Assembly (NCBI GenBank): GCA_002353555.1
Contig: DEJO01000012.1
Location: 1 to 43,474 of the forward strand
Direction: 5' to 3'
DNA: 43,474 nucleotides
DNA from: Prevotella sp. UBA2746
GTDB lineage: Bacteria > Bacteroidota > Bacteroidia > Bacteroidales > Bacteroidaceae
Shown here: in pieces, positions 22,951 through 31,587 of the stretch
Position numbering within the stretch: the stretch's first letter is position 1
How the letters are laid out: every line of letters begins with the position of its first letter
Notes under the pieces: generated by a model
Seen by the model: the letters and a program-made list of their open reading frames with translations, nothing else
Told to the model about the DNA's origin: nothing
Database searches by the model: none
Translations under genes and position numbers: made by a program

Positions 22951-23694
22951 ATGCTGATTGAATATAAAAACGCAAACATCTATCAGGACGACAAACTGAT
23001 ATTGGAGAATGTCAACTTCAAAGCTGACAAAGGTGAGTTTATCTACCTCATCGGCAAAGTGGGATCGGGTAAGAGCTCACTGCTGAAGACCATCTACTGC
23101 GAACTCGACATCGACAAGGGCGATGCCGAGAAAGCTGAAGTGCTGGGTGTCAGCCTGCTGCCAATCAAGCGCAGCAAGGTACCATCGCTGCGCAAACAGA
23201 TGGGTATCATCTTCCAGGACTTCCAACTCCTGCACGACCGCACCGTCAAGAAAAACCTGATGTTCGTCTTGAAGGCAACGGGATGGAAGAGCAAGAGCGA
23301 AATCAACGACCGCATCAACGAGGTACTCTCACAGGTGGGCATGCTGGACAAGATGGACAAGAAACCTCATGAGCTGTCGGGGGGCGAACAGCAACGTATC
23401 GCCATAGCACGTGCCATACTGAACAAGCCGACCATCATCATCGCTGACGAGCCCACCGGAAACCTCGACCCAGAGACGGCTGACTATATCGTTCAGTTGT
23501 TGCAGGACATCTGCAAGACCGGTACCGCCGTCATCATGTCTACCCACAACGTCAACCTGTTGGAGAAGTTCCCAGGCATCATCTACAAGTGTAAGGATGG
23601 TGCCGTCAGCAACATCACCGAAGAGTTCTATGACATGGAGTCTTTCGAGAACATCGACTTCGGAATAGAAGAGGAAGAAGAAAAAGAAGGTTGA
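22951..23694 (+). CDS. ftsE: FtsE-like ABC ATPase
   Basis: The protein has 247 residues and a single ABC domain. Walker A is GKVGSGKSS (about residues 34-42), the Q-loop is in FQDFQLLHDRTVKKNL, the signature is LSGGEQQR, Walker B is TIIIADEPTGNLD, and the switch His is in MSTHN. The pattern matches FtsE, which pairs with the membrane protein FtsX to activate cell-wall hydrolases at division. No ftsX is adjacent. A C-terminal acidic tail (about 30 residues, ending IEEEEEKEG) extends beyond the core domain. Co-directional and 22 bp after hisIE. Confidence 0.85.
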   Translation: MLIEYKNANIYQDDKLILENVNFKADKGEFIYLIGKVGSGKSSLLKTIYCELDIDKGDAEKAEVLGVSLLPIKRSKVPSLRKQMGIIFQDFQLLHDRTVKKNLMFVLKATGWKSKSEINDRINEVLSQVGMLDKMDKKPHELSGGEQQRIAIARAILNKPTIIIADEPTGNLDPETADYIVQLLQDICKTGTAVIMSTHNVNLLEKFPGIIYKCKDGAVSNITEEFYDMESFENIDFGIEEEEEKEG

Positions 23695-23745
23695 AGGTTA
23701 AAAGTTGAAGATCACAAGATTGAAGGAATTGTAAAATCATAAATA
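23690..23745. repeat. GTTGAAGGTTAAAAGTTGAAG-type tract
   Basis: Degenerate GTTGAAG/GATTGAAGGAATTG units between ftsE and lysC, of the same family as the tracts before rsmG and ruvC. No promoter is seen. Confidence 0.6.
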
Positions 23746-23758
23746 AAAAGATATCATT

Positions 23759-25075
23759 ATGAAAGTCATGAAATTCGGAGGCACATCCGTAGGTTCACCG
23801 GAGCGGATGAAGAACGTAGCCTCTCTCATTACCCAATCAGGCGAACCCACGTTCGTCGTTCTCTCCGCCATGAGCGGAACAACCAACACGCTGGTAGAGA
23901 TTTCCGACTACCTGTACAAGAAGAATCCGGAAGGTGCCAACGAGGTCATCAACGCCTTGGAGAAGAAGTACCTCGGACATGTAGATGAACTCTTCTCTAC
24001 CGATGAGTACAAAGAGAAGACCCGACTCTTCCTGAAAGATGAGTTCGACTACCTGCGCACGTTTACCAAGGACCTGTTTACCAGCTTCGAGGAGAAAAGC
24101 ATCGTGGCTCAGGGCGAGATACTGAGCACCAACATGGTGGTCAACTACTTGCAGGAACAAGGTATCAAGGCTATTCTCTTGTCGGCTCTCGACTTCATGC
24201 GCACCGACAAGAACGCAGAACCCGACCCACAGTATATCAAGGAGAAGCTGAATGCGCTGATGGCAGAGAACGAAGGCTACCAGATCTACCTGACTCAGGG
24301 CTTCATCTGCCGTAATGCCTACGGCGAGGTGGACAACCTGCAACGTGGCGGCAGTGACTATACGGCTTCGCTCATCGGTGCTGCCATCACCGCCGACGAA
24401 ATTCAGATATGGACCGACATCGACGGCATGCACAACAACGACCCACGCGTCGTCGACAAGACTGAAGCCGTTCGACAGCTGAACTTCGAAGAGGCTGCAG
24501 AGTTGGCTTACTTCGGTGCGAAAATCCTACACCCCACCTGCGTACAGCCTGCCAAGTATGCAGGCATTCCCGTGCGCCTGAAAAACACGATGGAGCCGGA
24601 AGCCGAAGGAACCATCATCGACAACGTGCTGGTAAGAGGCAAGATCAAGGCCGTAGCAGCCAAGGACAACATCATCGCCATCAAGATCAAGTCCAGCCGC
24701 ATGCTGCTAGCAACGGGTTTCCTGCGCAAGGTGTTTGAAATCTTCGAGAGCTACCAGACTCCTATCGACATGATTGCCACCAGCGAGGTGGGCGTATCGG
24801 TCAGCATCGACAACGATACTCACCTGAACGAAATCGTCAACGAGCTGAAGAAGTATGGTACCGTCACCGTCGATGCAGACATGTGCATCATCTGTGTCGT
24901 CGGCGACCTCGACTGGAGCAACCTTGGCTTTGAGACTCTTGCTCTCGAAGCGATGAAGAACATCCCCGTCCGCATGATCAGCTACGGCGGCAGCAACTAC
25001 AACATCTCCTTCCTCATCAAGGAAATGGACAAGAAGCGTGCCTTGCAAGCGCTCAGCGACGAGCTGTTTAAATAA
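23759..25075 (+). CDS. lysC: Aspartate kinase
   Basis: The protein has 438 residues. It phosphorylates aspartate at the entry to lysine, threonine and methionine synthesis. The kinase signature VMKFGGTSVGSPERM is at the N-terminus. GGSDYTASLIGAAITADEIQIWTDIDGM, NDPRVV and LAYFGAKILHP complete the catalytic domain. Two ACT regions follow (IIAIKIKSSRMLLATGFLRKVFEIFES; MCIICVVGDLDW...NISFLI), so feedback control by lysine or threonine is expected. It is monofunctional, with no homoserine dehydrogenase fused. lysA follows after 47 bp. Confidence 0.94.
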   Translation: MKVMKFGGTSVGSPERMKNVASLITQSGEPTFVVLSAMSGTTNTLVEISDYLYKKNPEGANEVINALEKKYLGHVDELFSTDEYKEKTRLFLKDEFDYLRTFTKDLFTSFEEKSIVAQGEILSTNMVVNYLQEQGIKAILLSALDFMRTDKNAEPDPQYIKEKLNALMAENEGYQIYLTQGFICRNAYGEVDNLQRGGSDYTASLIGAAITADEIQIWTDIDGMHNNDPRVVDKTEAVRQLNFEEAAELAYFGAKILHPTCVQPAKYAGIPVRLKNTMEPEAEGTIIDNVLVRGKIKAVAAKDNIIAIKIKSSRMLLATGFLRKVFEIFESYQTPIDMIATSEVGVSVSIDNDTHLNEIVNELKKYGTVTVDADMCIICVVGDLDWSNLGFETLALEAMKNIPVRMISYGGSNYNISFLIKEMDKKRALQALSDELFK

Positions 25076-25122
25076 GAACAAAAACATCAACACAACACAA
25101 AACCCAAAAGAAGATAAAGACG

Positions 25123-26280
25123 ATGAAAGGGAATTTTCCTATAGAACAGTTCGAGCAGCTGCAGACTCCGTTCTACTACTACGACACGGAGCTGCTGCGC
25201 CGAACGCTGCAAACCATCAACCAGGAAGCAGGCAGGCACGAAGGCTTCGTCGTACACTATGCTATCAAGGCCAATGCCAACCCAAAGGTGCTCAACATGA
25301 TCTGTCAAGCTGGCTTGGGAGCCGACTGTGTCAGCGGCGGAGAGATCAGACGCTGCCTGGAGGCAGGCTTCTCCCCATCGAAGATCGTCTACGCCGGCGT
25401 TGGCAAGAGCGACTGGGAAATCAACCTGGGACTCGACAAGAACATCTTCTGCTTCAACGTAGAGAGTGTTGCCGAACTGGAGGTCATCAACGAACTGGCG
25501 GCTAAGAAGGACAAGGTGGCATCGGTATGCTTCCGCATCAACCCCGACGTGGGTGCACATACCCACGCTAAAATCACCACGGGACTGGCTGAGAACAAGT
25601 TCGGCATTGCCATGCAAGATATGGAGGCAACGATAGAAAAGGCTGCCTCCATGTCGAACATCAGGTTTACCGGCCTCCACTTCCACATCGGTTCGCAGAT
25701 ACTCGACATGGGCGACTTCGCTGCCCTGTGCAACCGTATCAACGAATTGCAGGACGTATTGGAGAAAAAGCACGTCAAGGTGGAGAACATCAATGTTGGC
25801 GGCGGCTTAGGCATCGACTACCAACACCCCAACCGAGTGCCCGTTCCCGACTTCAAAGCCTACTTCGACACCTACGCACGCCTGCTGAAACTGCGCGAAG
25901 GTCAGAAACTTCACTTCGAGCTCGGACGTGCCGTGGTAGGTCAGATGGGGTCGCTTATTACGCGTACCTTATATATAAAGCAGGGTACAGCCAAGCAATT
26001 CCTCATCGTCGATGCCGGTATGACCGACCTCATCCGCCCTGCTCTCTACCAGGCATACCACAAGATAGAGAACATCTCCAGCGAGGAACCGGCAGAAACC
26101 TACGACGTCGTAGGTCCTATCTGCGAGTCGAGCGACGTCTTTGCCAAAGCTATCGACGTGAACAAAGCCCACCGCGGTGACCTCATCGCCATGCGGTCGG
26201 CAGGAGCCTACGGCGAAATCATGGCAAGCCAGTACAACTGTCGTGAGCTGCCGAAGGGCTACATCACGGAAGACTTCTAA
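25123..26280 (+). CDS. lysA: Diaminopimelate decarboxylase
   Basis: The protein has 385 residues. It makes lysine from meso-diaminopimelate with PLP. The PLP lysine is in HYAIKANANPKV; HFHIGSQ, NVGGGLGIDY and ELGRAVVG bind cofactor and substrate; and GPICESSD holds the Cys that completes the dimer active site. EIMASQYNCRELP near the end is also typical. It is shorter than the E. coli enzyme (about 420) but in the usual range for Bacteroidota. With lysC it forms a lysine pair inside the long plus-strand block. Confidence 0.95.
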   Translation: MKGNFPIEQFEQLQTPFYYYDTELLRRTLQTINQEAGRHEGFVVHYAIKANANPKVLNMICQAGLGADCVSGGEIRRCLEAGFSPSKIVYAGVGKSDWEINLGLDKNIFCFNVESVAELEVINELAAKKDKVASVCFRINPDVGAHTHAKITTGLAENKFGIAMQDMEATIEKAASMSNIRFTGLHFHIGSQILDMGDFAALCNRINELQDVLEKKHVKVENINVGGGLGIDYQHPNRVPVPDFKAYFDTYARLLKLREGQKLHFELGRAVVGQMGSLITRTLYIKQGTAKQFLIVDAGMTDLIRPALYQAYHKIENISSEEPAETYDVVGPICESSDVFAKAIDVNKAHRGDLIAMRSAGAYGEIMASQYNCRELPKGYITEDF

Positions 26281-26297
26281 AAAAGTGACATGCAACC

Positions 26298-27545
26298 ATG
26301 ATGACTGAGTACATCAACATAGACCTTATAACGCTAATACTGAGTGCGATACTGCTGGTTTTCGCACTCACCACACCGTTCCTGAACGGCTTCTTCAGAA
26401 GACCGAAAGGCGTAACGGCAGCATTAGGAAATGATGAGGCGGATGAGGCAGAAAAGGCGGACGAGCCGGACGGTGCTGAAGAGTCTGAAGAGTCGGACGG
26501 GTCAGACAAGTCGGAAGAGCCTGAAAAGCCGCTTCCGCCTGTAAGCATCATCCTCACCCCACACGAGAACGGGCGGGAGCTGGAAGAAAACCTCCCCCTC
26601 TATCTCGATCAAGACTACCCGTCAGACTATGAAGTGGTAGTAGTGGTATGGAAAGGTGATGCCGAGACAGAAGATGTACTGAAGCGTTTTGCCGACCAGC
26701 CGCGGCTCTATACCACCTACATCCCCGACTCGTCGCGCTACATGAGCCGCAAGAAACTTGCCATCACCTTGGGCATCAAGGCTGCCAAGCACGAATGGAT
26801 CATGATGACAGACGCGGAATGCCGGCCGAATACCCGAAAATGGCTGGCAACGATGGCTGCCATGTGCAGCGACGACAAGCAGATGGTCATCGGCTATACT
26901 GCTTACGATGACGAGACACCAGCCTACCGGCGCTTCGAACGCCTGCATACAGCCCACTATCTCATACGTGAAGATCTCTGCTCCACGCCCTATCGTCATA
27001 ACGGCAGCAACCTGTTGTTCCGCAAGAGCATGTTCATTGAGCAAGACGGCTATCGCGGTAACCTGAAATACATACGCGGAGAGTACGACTTCTTAGTCAA
27101 CAAATATGCCAACAGGACGAATACCGCCCTGCAACTGGCACCCGACAGCTGGCTGACTGAGCAGGCACCGACAGAGAAGCAATGGCGCAACAAGCACCTG
27201 TTCTATATGGAAAGCCGCCAACACATGATGCGGACATGGCGTCACAGGCTGCCTTTCAACATAGACCAATGCGCCATGCACCTGAACTATGTGCTCATCA
27301 TAGCTGCCGCCGCCTACTCCATCGTCACCCAACGATGGCTGCTCACCGCCGATGCTGCCATCGCCCTCGTGCTGACGGTCATGCTTCGTCTGTCCATCTG
27401 CAAGAAGTCCTTGCGACTCTACCGCGAAGATATCAGCTCGTGGAGCATCATCCCCTATGAGCTGGGCATCGTCTGGCACCAGCTCGGCTATATGCTGAAA
27501 TACCGTAAGGCAGACAAATACGACTTTATCAGTCATAAAATCTGA
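26298..27545 (+). CDS. Family 2 glycosyltransferase with acidic insert
   Basis: The protein has 415 residues (tandem ATG codons at 26298 and 26301). An N-terminal transmembrane helix (LITLILSAILLVFALTTPFL) leads to a low-complexity acidic stretch (about residues 46-77). A GT-A domain follows: VSIILTPHENGRELEENLPLYLDQDYPSDYEVVVVV, the DxD-like TDAECRP, and later hydrophobic segments (LNYVLIIAAAAYSIV; DAAIALVLTVMLRLSI). Family 2 enzymes transfer sugars from nucleotide donors. The product is unknown, perhaps capsule, LPS or glycoprotein glycan (inference). The stop overlaps the next start (TGATG). Confidence 0.83.
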   Translation: MMTEYINIDLITLILSAILLVFALTTPFLNGFFRRPKGVTAALGNDEADEAEKADEPDGAEESEESDGSDKSEEPEKPLPPVSIILTPHENGRELEENLPLYLDQDYPSDYEVVVVVWKGDAETEDVLKRFADQPRLYTTYIPDSSRYMSRKKLAITLGIKAAKHEWIMMTDAECRPNTRKWLATMAAMCSDDKQMVIGYTAYDDETPAYRRFERLHTAHYLIREDLCSTPYRHNGSNLLFRKSMFIEQDGYRGNLKYIRGEYDFLVNKYANRTNTALQLAPDSWLTEQAPTEKQWRNKHLFYMESRQHMMRTWRHRLPFNIDQCAMHLNYVLIIAAAAYSIVTQRWLLTADAAIALVLTVMLRLSICKKSLRLYREDISSWSIIPYELGIVWHQLGYMLKYRKADKYDFISHKI

Positions 27546-28672
27546 TGCGAATACTGCACTACATACCCCGTTTAAGAGCCAATGACCTTATCTCCGACCA
27601 TGTGAGGACGTTGGCTGAAGCCATGAAAGACATGGCGGAAGTCAGTGTGGCTACAGCTAAGGACCCGATTGAGAAGATGCTGGACGAGCTACACCCTGAC
27701 ATCGTCCATGTGCATGCCTGCTGGAACTTCAAGGCTGCAACATGGGTCAGGCATGCCGCCAGGAAGCAGTATCCCGTGGTCATCTCCCCCCATTGGCAGC
27801 TGGAACCCTACACCATGCGCCACGAACATCGCATAGCCAAACTACTGAACAGCTGGTTCTACCAACGCAGGACGGTAGAGAAGGCAGAAGCACTGCTGGT
27901 CACCACCGAACGTGAGGGCAAGAACCTCGAAGCACTGGGATGGCAGAAGCGCGTACATGTCGTGAAGAGCAGCCTTCTGAACAATACGATGACCATGGAA
28001 CGGCAAGCCCGCGACACCCTCACCTTCTATCATAAGGTGATAGACACCAACTACTACCACCAGATGAGCGACGCCGAGAAGGAAGCCGTCTGCTCACTGC
28101 TCTGCATCGGTACCTCACAAGAGAGCATCCGCAACCTGCTGAGCAGCGAACAGATCAGCCTCCTGCACACCATCACTCCCGAACAGTGGCGCCGCATGTT
28201 GCTCTATGCCGACGACGAGAGCATCCACCACCTCTTGCTGAATGGTGCTGAGAAGCTGAACCTGAACCTTTCAGACATCGACACCGAAGCCATCGACCGC
28301 TACCTGCCCGACAAGCCGAAGGCTAAAGGCACCCTTGACACCTCTGGCGTCAGGGACAAGGCGGTCAGGGTAACCTCGAAGGAAGAGAAGGTGCTCTGCG
28401 ACATAGGCGCCCTGCTCCTGGCTGCGCATGAACAATACAAGAAGCAGACGCTCAGCATGCGCCATATAGCCGAACTCTACCAGGCGTTCAAATACTCCGA
28501 CTATGATGAAGACCAGCTGGTGCGTATCACCAGACAGCTGGGCATCAGGAAGTTCACCGAGCGCATCCTGCAAATCATACAGGAAGACCTATACATCAGC
28601 GAGGGATTCCTGCCCATGCCCACCCGCAATGACCGCGGAACGCAGCGAATCAGAAACACCATCATCCACTAA
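27545..28672 (+). CDS. Glycosyltransferase-like protein with unusual C-terminal half
   Basis: The protein has 375 residues. Residues 1 to about 160 look like the N-terminal Rossmann domain of GT4 enzymes (MRILHYIPRLRANDLISDHVRTLAEAM, PDIVHVHACWNFKAATW, VVISPHWQLEPY, EALLVTTEREGKNLEALG). The expected C-terminal nucleotide-sugar domain with its E-x7-E motif is absent. It is replaced by a charged, probably all-helical region (HQMSDAEKEAVCSLLCIG, EEKVLCDIGALLLAAHEQYKK). It may therefore not be a stand-alone enzyme but may work with the preceding GT2, with which it overlaps by 1 nt. Confidence 0.7.
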   Translation: MRILHYIPRLRANDLISDHVRTLAEAMKDMAEVSVATAKDPIEKMLDELHPDIVHVHACWNFKAATWVRHAARKQYPVVISPHWQLEPYTMRHEHRIAKLLNSWFYQRRTVEKAEALLVTTEREGKNLEALGWQKRVHVVKSSLLNNTMTMERQARDTLTFYHKVIDTNYYHQMSDAEKEAVCSLLCIGTSQESIRNLLSSEQISLLHTITPEQWRRMLLYADDESIHHLLLNGAEKLNLNLSDIDTEAIDRYLPDKPKAKGTLDTSGVRDKAVRVTSKEEKVLCDIGALLLAAHEQYKKQTLSMRHIAELYQAFKYSDYDEDQLVRITRQLGIRKFTERILQIIQEDLYISEGFLPMPTRNDRGTQRIRNTIIH

Positions 28673-28691
28673 CCCCTCAGTGAAGAATCTT

Positions 28692-30683
28692 ATGCCAGCA
28701 AAACATTACGATTTCAAAAACGACACACGATACCTCGAACTGCTGTCGCAGACGTTTCCGACGGTGGCTGAAGCCAGCACGGAAATCATCAACCTGCAAG
28801 CCATACTGAACCTACCGAAGGGCACAGAGCACTTCGTGGCAGACATTCATGGCGAACATGAGGCGTTCCTGCACATCCTGAAGAATGCATCGGGCAACAT
28901 CAAGCGCAAGGTGAACGAGCTCTTCGGCAGCACGCTGCGCGAGTCGGAGAAGCGCGACCTGTGCACATTGATCTACTATCCGGAGGAGAAACTCGAACTG
29001 ATCAAGCAGACTGAGACGGACATGAATGACTGGTACCATATCACGATACACCAGTTGGTGCGCGTCTGCCGCGAGGTGTCGAGCAAGTATACACGCTCAA
29101 AGGTCCACAAGGCATTGCCGCCGGAGTTCAGCTACATCATCCAGGAACTGCTACACGAACGCACCGACGACATCGACAAAACCGACTACGTGAGCGCCAT
29201 CCTCGACACCATCATCTCCACCGGACGTGCCGACGACTTCATCAGCGCCATCAGCGTGGTCATCCAGCGACTCATCATCGACAAGCTGCACATCCTCGGC
29301 GACATCTACGACCGTGGACCGGGCGCCCACCTCATCATGGACACGCTCGTGCCCTACCACCGCTGGGACATACAATGGGGCAACCACGACATCTTGTGGA
29401 TGGGAGCGGCTGCCGGCAACGATGCCTGCATCTGCAACATCCTGCGCATCGCCCTGCGCTATGCCAACATGAAGACCATCGAAGACGGCTACGGCATCAA
29501 CCTGGTACCGCTGGCTTCGTTTGCCATGGAGGTCTATGCCGACGACCCCTGCACGGAGTTCCAGCCGAAGATATTAGGCGAAGACCTGCTCTCCGACAAG
29601 GTGAAGCAGCTGTATGCACGCATGCACAAGGCCATCAGCGTCATCCAGTTCAAGCTGGAGGCACAACTCTACCTCCGCCACCAGCTGTGGAAGATGGAAG
29701 ACCGATGCGTTCTCAGCCACATCGACTACGAGAAGGGAACCTTCACCCAAGACGGCAAGACCTACCAGATGACCTCCTGCACCTTCCCCACCATCGACCC
29801 GAAGGCGCCCAACGCGCTCACCGACGACGAACGGGAACTGATGGCAGGCCTGCACAACTCGTTCATCATCTGCGAAAAACTGCACAAGCACATCCGCAAG
29901 ATCCTGCAGCACGGCTGCATGTACGCCGTCTACAACCACAACCTGCTCTTCCACGCCTCCGTACCGCTCAACGAAGACGGCACGATGAAGAATGTGGAGA
30001 TTGCTCCGGGCAAGACGTTCAGCGGCAAAGACCTCATGCACAACATCGGAATGATCGTTCGCACCGCCTTCCAAAGCGACTCCGACGAGTACGACAAGGC
30101 GTATGCCACGGACTACTTCCTATACCTGTGGTGCGGACCGGACTCGCCGCTCTTCGACAAGTCGAAGATGGCTACCTTCGAACGCTACTTCATCCGCGAG
30201 AAGGAGACGCACGTCGAGGAGAAAGGCAACTTCTTCAAACTGCGCAACGACGAAAAGATTGCAGACATGATACTTGACGCCTTCGACGTGAAAGGTGCCA
30301 ACCGCCACATCATCAATGGCCATGTTCCAGTTCATGTCGCCAAGGGTGAGTCGCCGCTGCGTGCCAACGGCAAGCTGATGGTCATCGATGGTGGCTTCTC
30401 GGAACCATACCACAAGGAGACGGGTATTGCCGGATATACGCTCGTCTACCACAGCCGCGGCTTCGAACTCGTACAGCACGAACCGTTCAACAGTACTGCC
30501 GACGCCATCAAGCGAGGCATCGACATCAAGAGCACCACACAGATTGTGGAGATGTCGCAGCGCCGCATGCGCGTTGCCGACACAGACAAGGGACGCGACA
30601 TACGCAAACAAATCGCCGACTTGGAGGAACTGCTCTACGCCTACCGCCACGGTATCATCAAGGAGAACGAAAGGAAAAAGTAA
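28692..30683 (+). CDS. fbp: Fructose-1,6-bisphosphatase, class III
   Basis: The protein has 663 residues from the ATG at 28692 (MPAKHYDFKNDTRYLELLSQTFP). A longer frame from 28503 runs inside the previous gene and is rejected. Metallophosphoesterase motifs: VADIHGEHEAF, LGDIYDRGPGAH, WGNHDILWMG, and NGHVPVHVAKGESP with VIDGGFSEPYHKETGIAGYTLV. This is the Firmicutes/Bacteroidota-type gluconeogenic enzyme, unrelated to E. coli Fbp. Its length (about 650-670) is typical. It ends the long plus-strand block. Confidence 0.95.
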   Translation: MPAKHYDFKNDTRYLELLSQTFPTVAEASTEIINLQAILNLPKGTEHFVADIHGEHEAFLHILKNASGNIKRKVNELFGSTLRESEKRDLCTLIYYPEEKLELIKQTETDMNDWYHITIHQLVRVCREVSSKYTRSKVHKALPPEFSYIIQELLHERTDDIDKTDYVSAILDTIISTGRADDFISAISVVIQRLIIDKLHILGDIYDRGPGAHLIMDTLVPYHRWDIQWGNHDILWMGAAAGNDACICNILRIALRYANMKTIEDGYGINLVPLASFAMEVYADDPCTEFQPKILGEDLLSDKVKQLYARMHKAISVIQFKLEAQLYLRHQLWKMEDRCVLSHIDYEKGTFTQDGKTYQMTSCTFPTIDPKAPNALTDDERELMAGLHNSFIICEKLHKHIRKILQHGCMYAVYNHNLLFHASVPLNEDGTMKNVEIAPGKTFSGKDLMHNIGMIVRTAFQSDSDEYDKAYATDYFLYLWCGPDSPLFDKSKMATFERYFIREKETHVEEKGNFFKLRNDEKIADMILDAFDVKGANRHIINGHVPVHVAKGESPLRANGKLMVIDGGFSEPYHKETGIAGYTLVYHSRGFELVQHEPFNSTADAIKRGIDIKSTTQIVEMSQRRMRVADTDKGRDIRKQIADLEELLYAYRHGIIKENERKK

Positions 30684-30687
30684 AAGA

Positions 30688-30905
30688 CATACCCCAGTTC
30701 GGGGATAAGAAAGACTGATACCCGTGCAAGTGGGTGATGTATATCTAACCGTGTATCAAGCACAAACAGCACCGATGAAGGTTCCCCTACAGGGAGAATA
30801 AAAAAATAGAAGTATTACTTATCCCGAACCGGCGTAAGATATTTCAATCATGCGACGCAAATTCTGTAAACTGCTCTAATAGAGTAGTCTACGGAACAGA
30901 GGATG
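30688..30905 (+). ncRNA. Candidate structured RNA or 3' UTR after fbp
   Basis: No gene is visible from 30684 to 31012. GTTCGGG-G-ATAAG (30697-30709) pairs with CTTATCCCGAAC (30818-30829), 12 bp with one bulge across about 108 nt. It competes with a local CCCC/GGGG hairpin (30692-30704). ACCC/GGGT (30720-30735) lies inside. Further on, ACTGCTCT/AGAGTAGT (30870-30888) sits inside TCTGT/ACAGA (30863-30900). I see no promoter on either strand, so the strand is uncertain. It could be a processed fbp 3' UTR. Confidence 0.4.
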
Positions 30906-30941
30906 CAAAAATGTCGTACGCTGATTGAGCGCTCATACCAA

Positions 30942-30978
30942 ACGGCGGCTCCTACCCTCTCAGGGCAGAAACCGCCGT
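30942..30978 (-). terminator. Hairpin downstream of the DUF3127 gene
   Basis: ACGGCGG/CCGCCGT (30942-30948 with 30972-30978) encloses a CCCT/AGGG inner stem. It lies about 35 bp after the DUF3127 stop. Only TTTGG follows on the minus strand, so it may be a weak terminator or an mRNA 3' protecting structure. Confidence 0.5.
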
Positions 30979-31012
30979 CAGTTGTTGTTCACCTGTGGGG
31001 TGTCGTTGCTGC

Positions 31013-31408
31013 TCAGAACGGCAGGTCGTCAGCGCTCTCACCCTCTGGAGCCGGTGGGAAGGGAGCTGTAGCGCCGCCGGCAGGTGCTGCCGGAGCGGGT
31101 GCTGCCGCCGGTGCAGGAGCCGCTGCCTGTGCTGCGGCAGCGTCCATACGCTGAACGTTCCATGCACGGATACTGTTATACCAGCGTCCTTGGTATTCAT
31201 GCGCGTCAATATCAAAAGAAACCAAGAGTTCTTCGCCAGCCTTAATAGCAAACTGAGAGAGCCTATCTGCTCCAAAAACATCGAAAACCATCTTCCTTGG
31301 ATAGTTTTCATGCGTCTCCAATACAAACGATCCAGCTTTCCATTCACCACGCGCCGAAACGCCACTACGCTCAGGCAATACTGCAATAATTTTTCCTTGT
31401 AATTCCAT
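31013..31408 (-). CDS. DUF3127 protein with SSB-like acidic C-terminal tip
   Basis: The protein has 131 residues. Residues 1-90 (MELQGKIIAVLPERSGVSARGEWKAGSFVLETHENYPRKMVFDVFG...GRWYNSIRAWNVQRM) fit DUF3127, which looks like an OB fold. A Pro/Ala-rich linker (AAAPAPAAAPAPAAPAGG) leads to ESADDLPF. That ending resembles the DDDIPF tip of single-stranded DNA-binding protein, which recruits replication and repair proteins. Position next to, and divergent from, dnaN supports a link to DNA metabolism (inference). There is no experimental function I know of. Confidence 0.82.
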   Translation of the reverse strand: MELQGKIIAVLPERSGVSARGEWKAGSFVLETHENYPRKMVFDVFGADRLSQFAIKAGEELLVSFDIDAHEYQGRWYNSIRAWNVQRMDAAAAQAAAPAPAAAPAPAAPAGGATAPFPPAPEGESADDLPF

Positions 31409-31513
31409 TGTTTATTATTTTAATGTATTCTTATCTTATAATCAGCCGCTTGACGGTTTCAGTTTGCGAAATTACTAAAATAGTTCTAATTTCTGAAACT
31501 TTTAAAGTTATTT

Positions 31514-31546
31514 TTTGCGCATGAGCGTACTTTTTTGTATTTTTGT
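31514..31546 (+). promoter_or_regulatory. dnaN promoter
   Basis: TTTG (31514-31517), 20 bp, TATTTTTG (31538-31545) followed by T. The predicted start near 31552 gives a leader of about 36 nt. Confidence 0.7.
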
Positions 31547-31587
31547 ACGTTCAAAAGATACAATAAATAATTAAAAACAAAATACCC

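Noticed and set aside
29375..30277. 300-codon ORF in another frame of fbp
   Set aside because: An Arg/His/Pro-rich frame-shifted reading of fbp, typical of GC-rich shadow frames.
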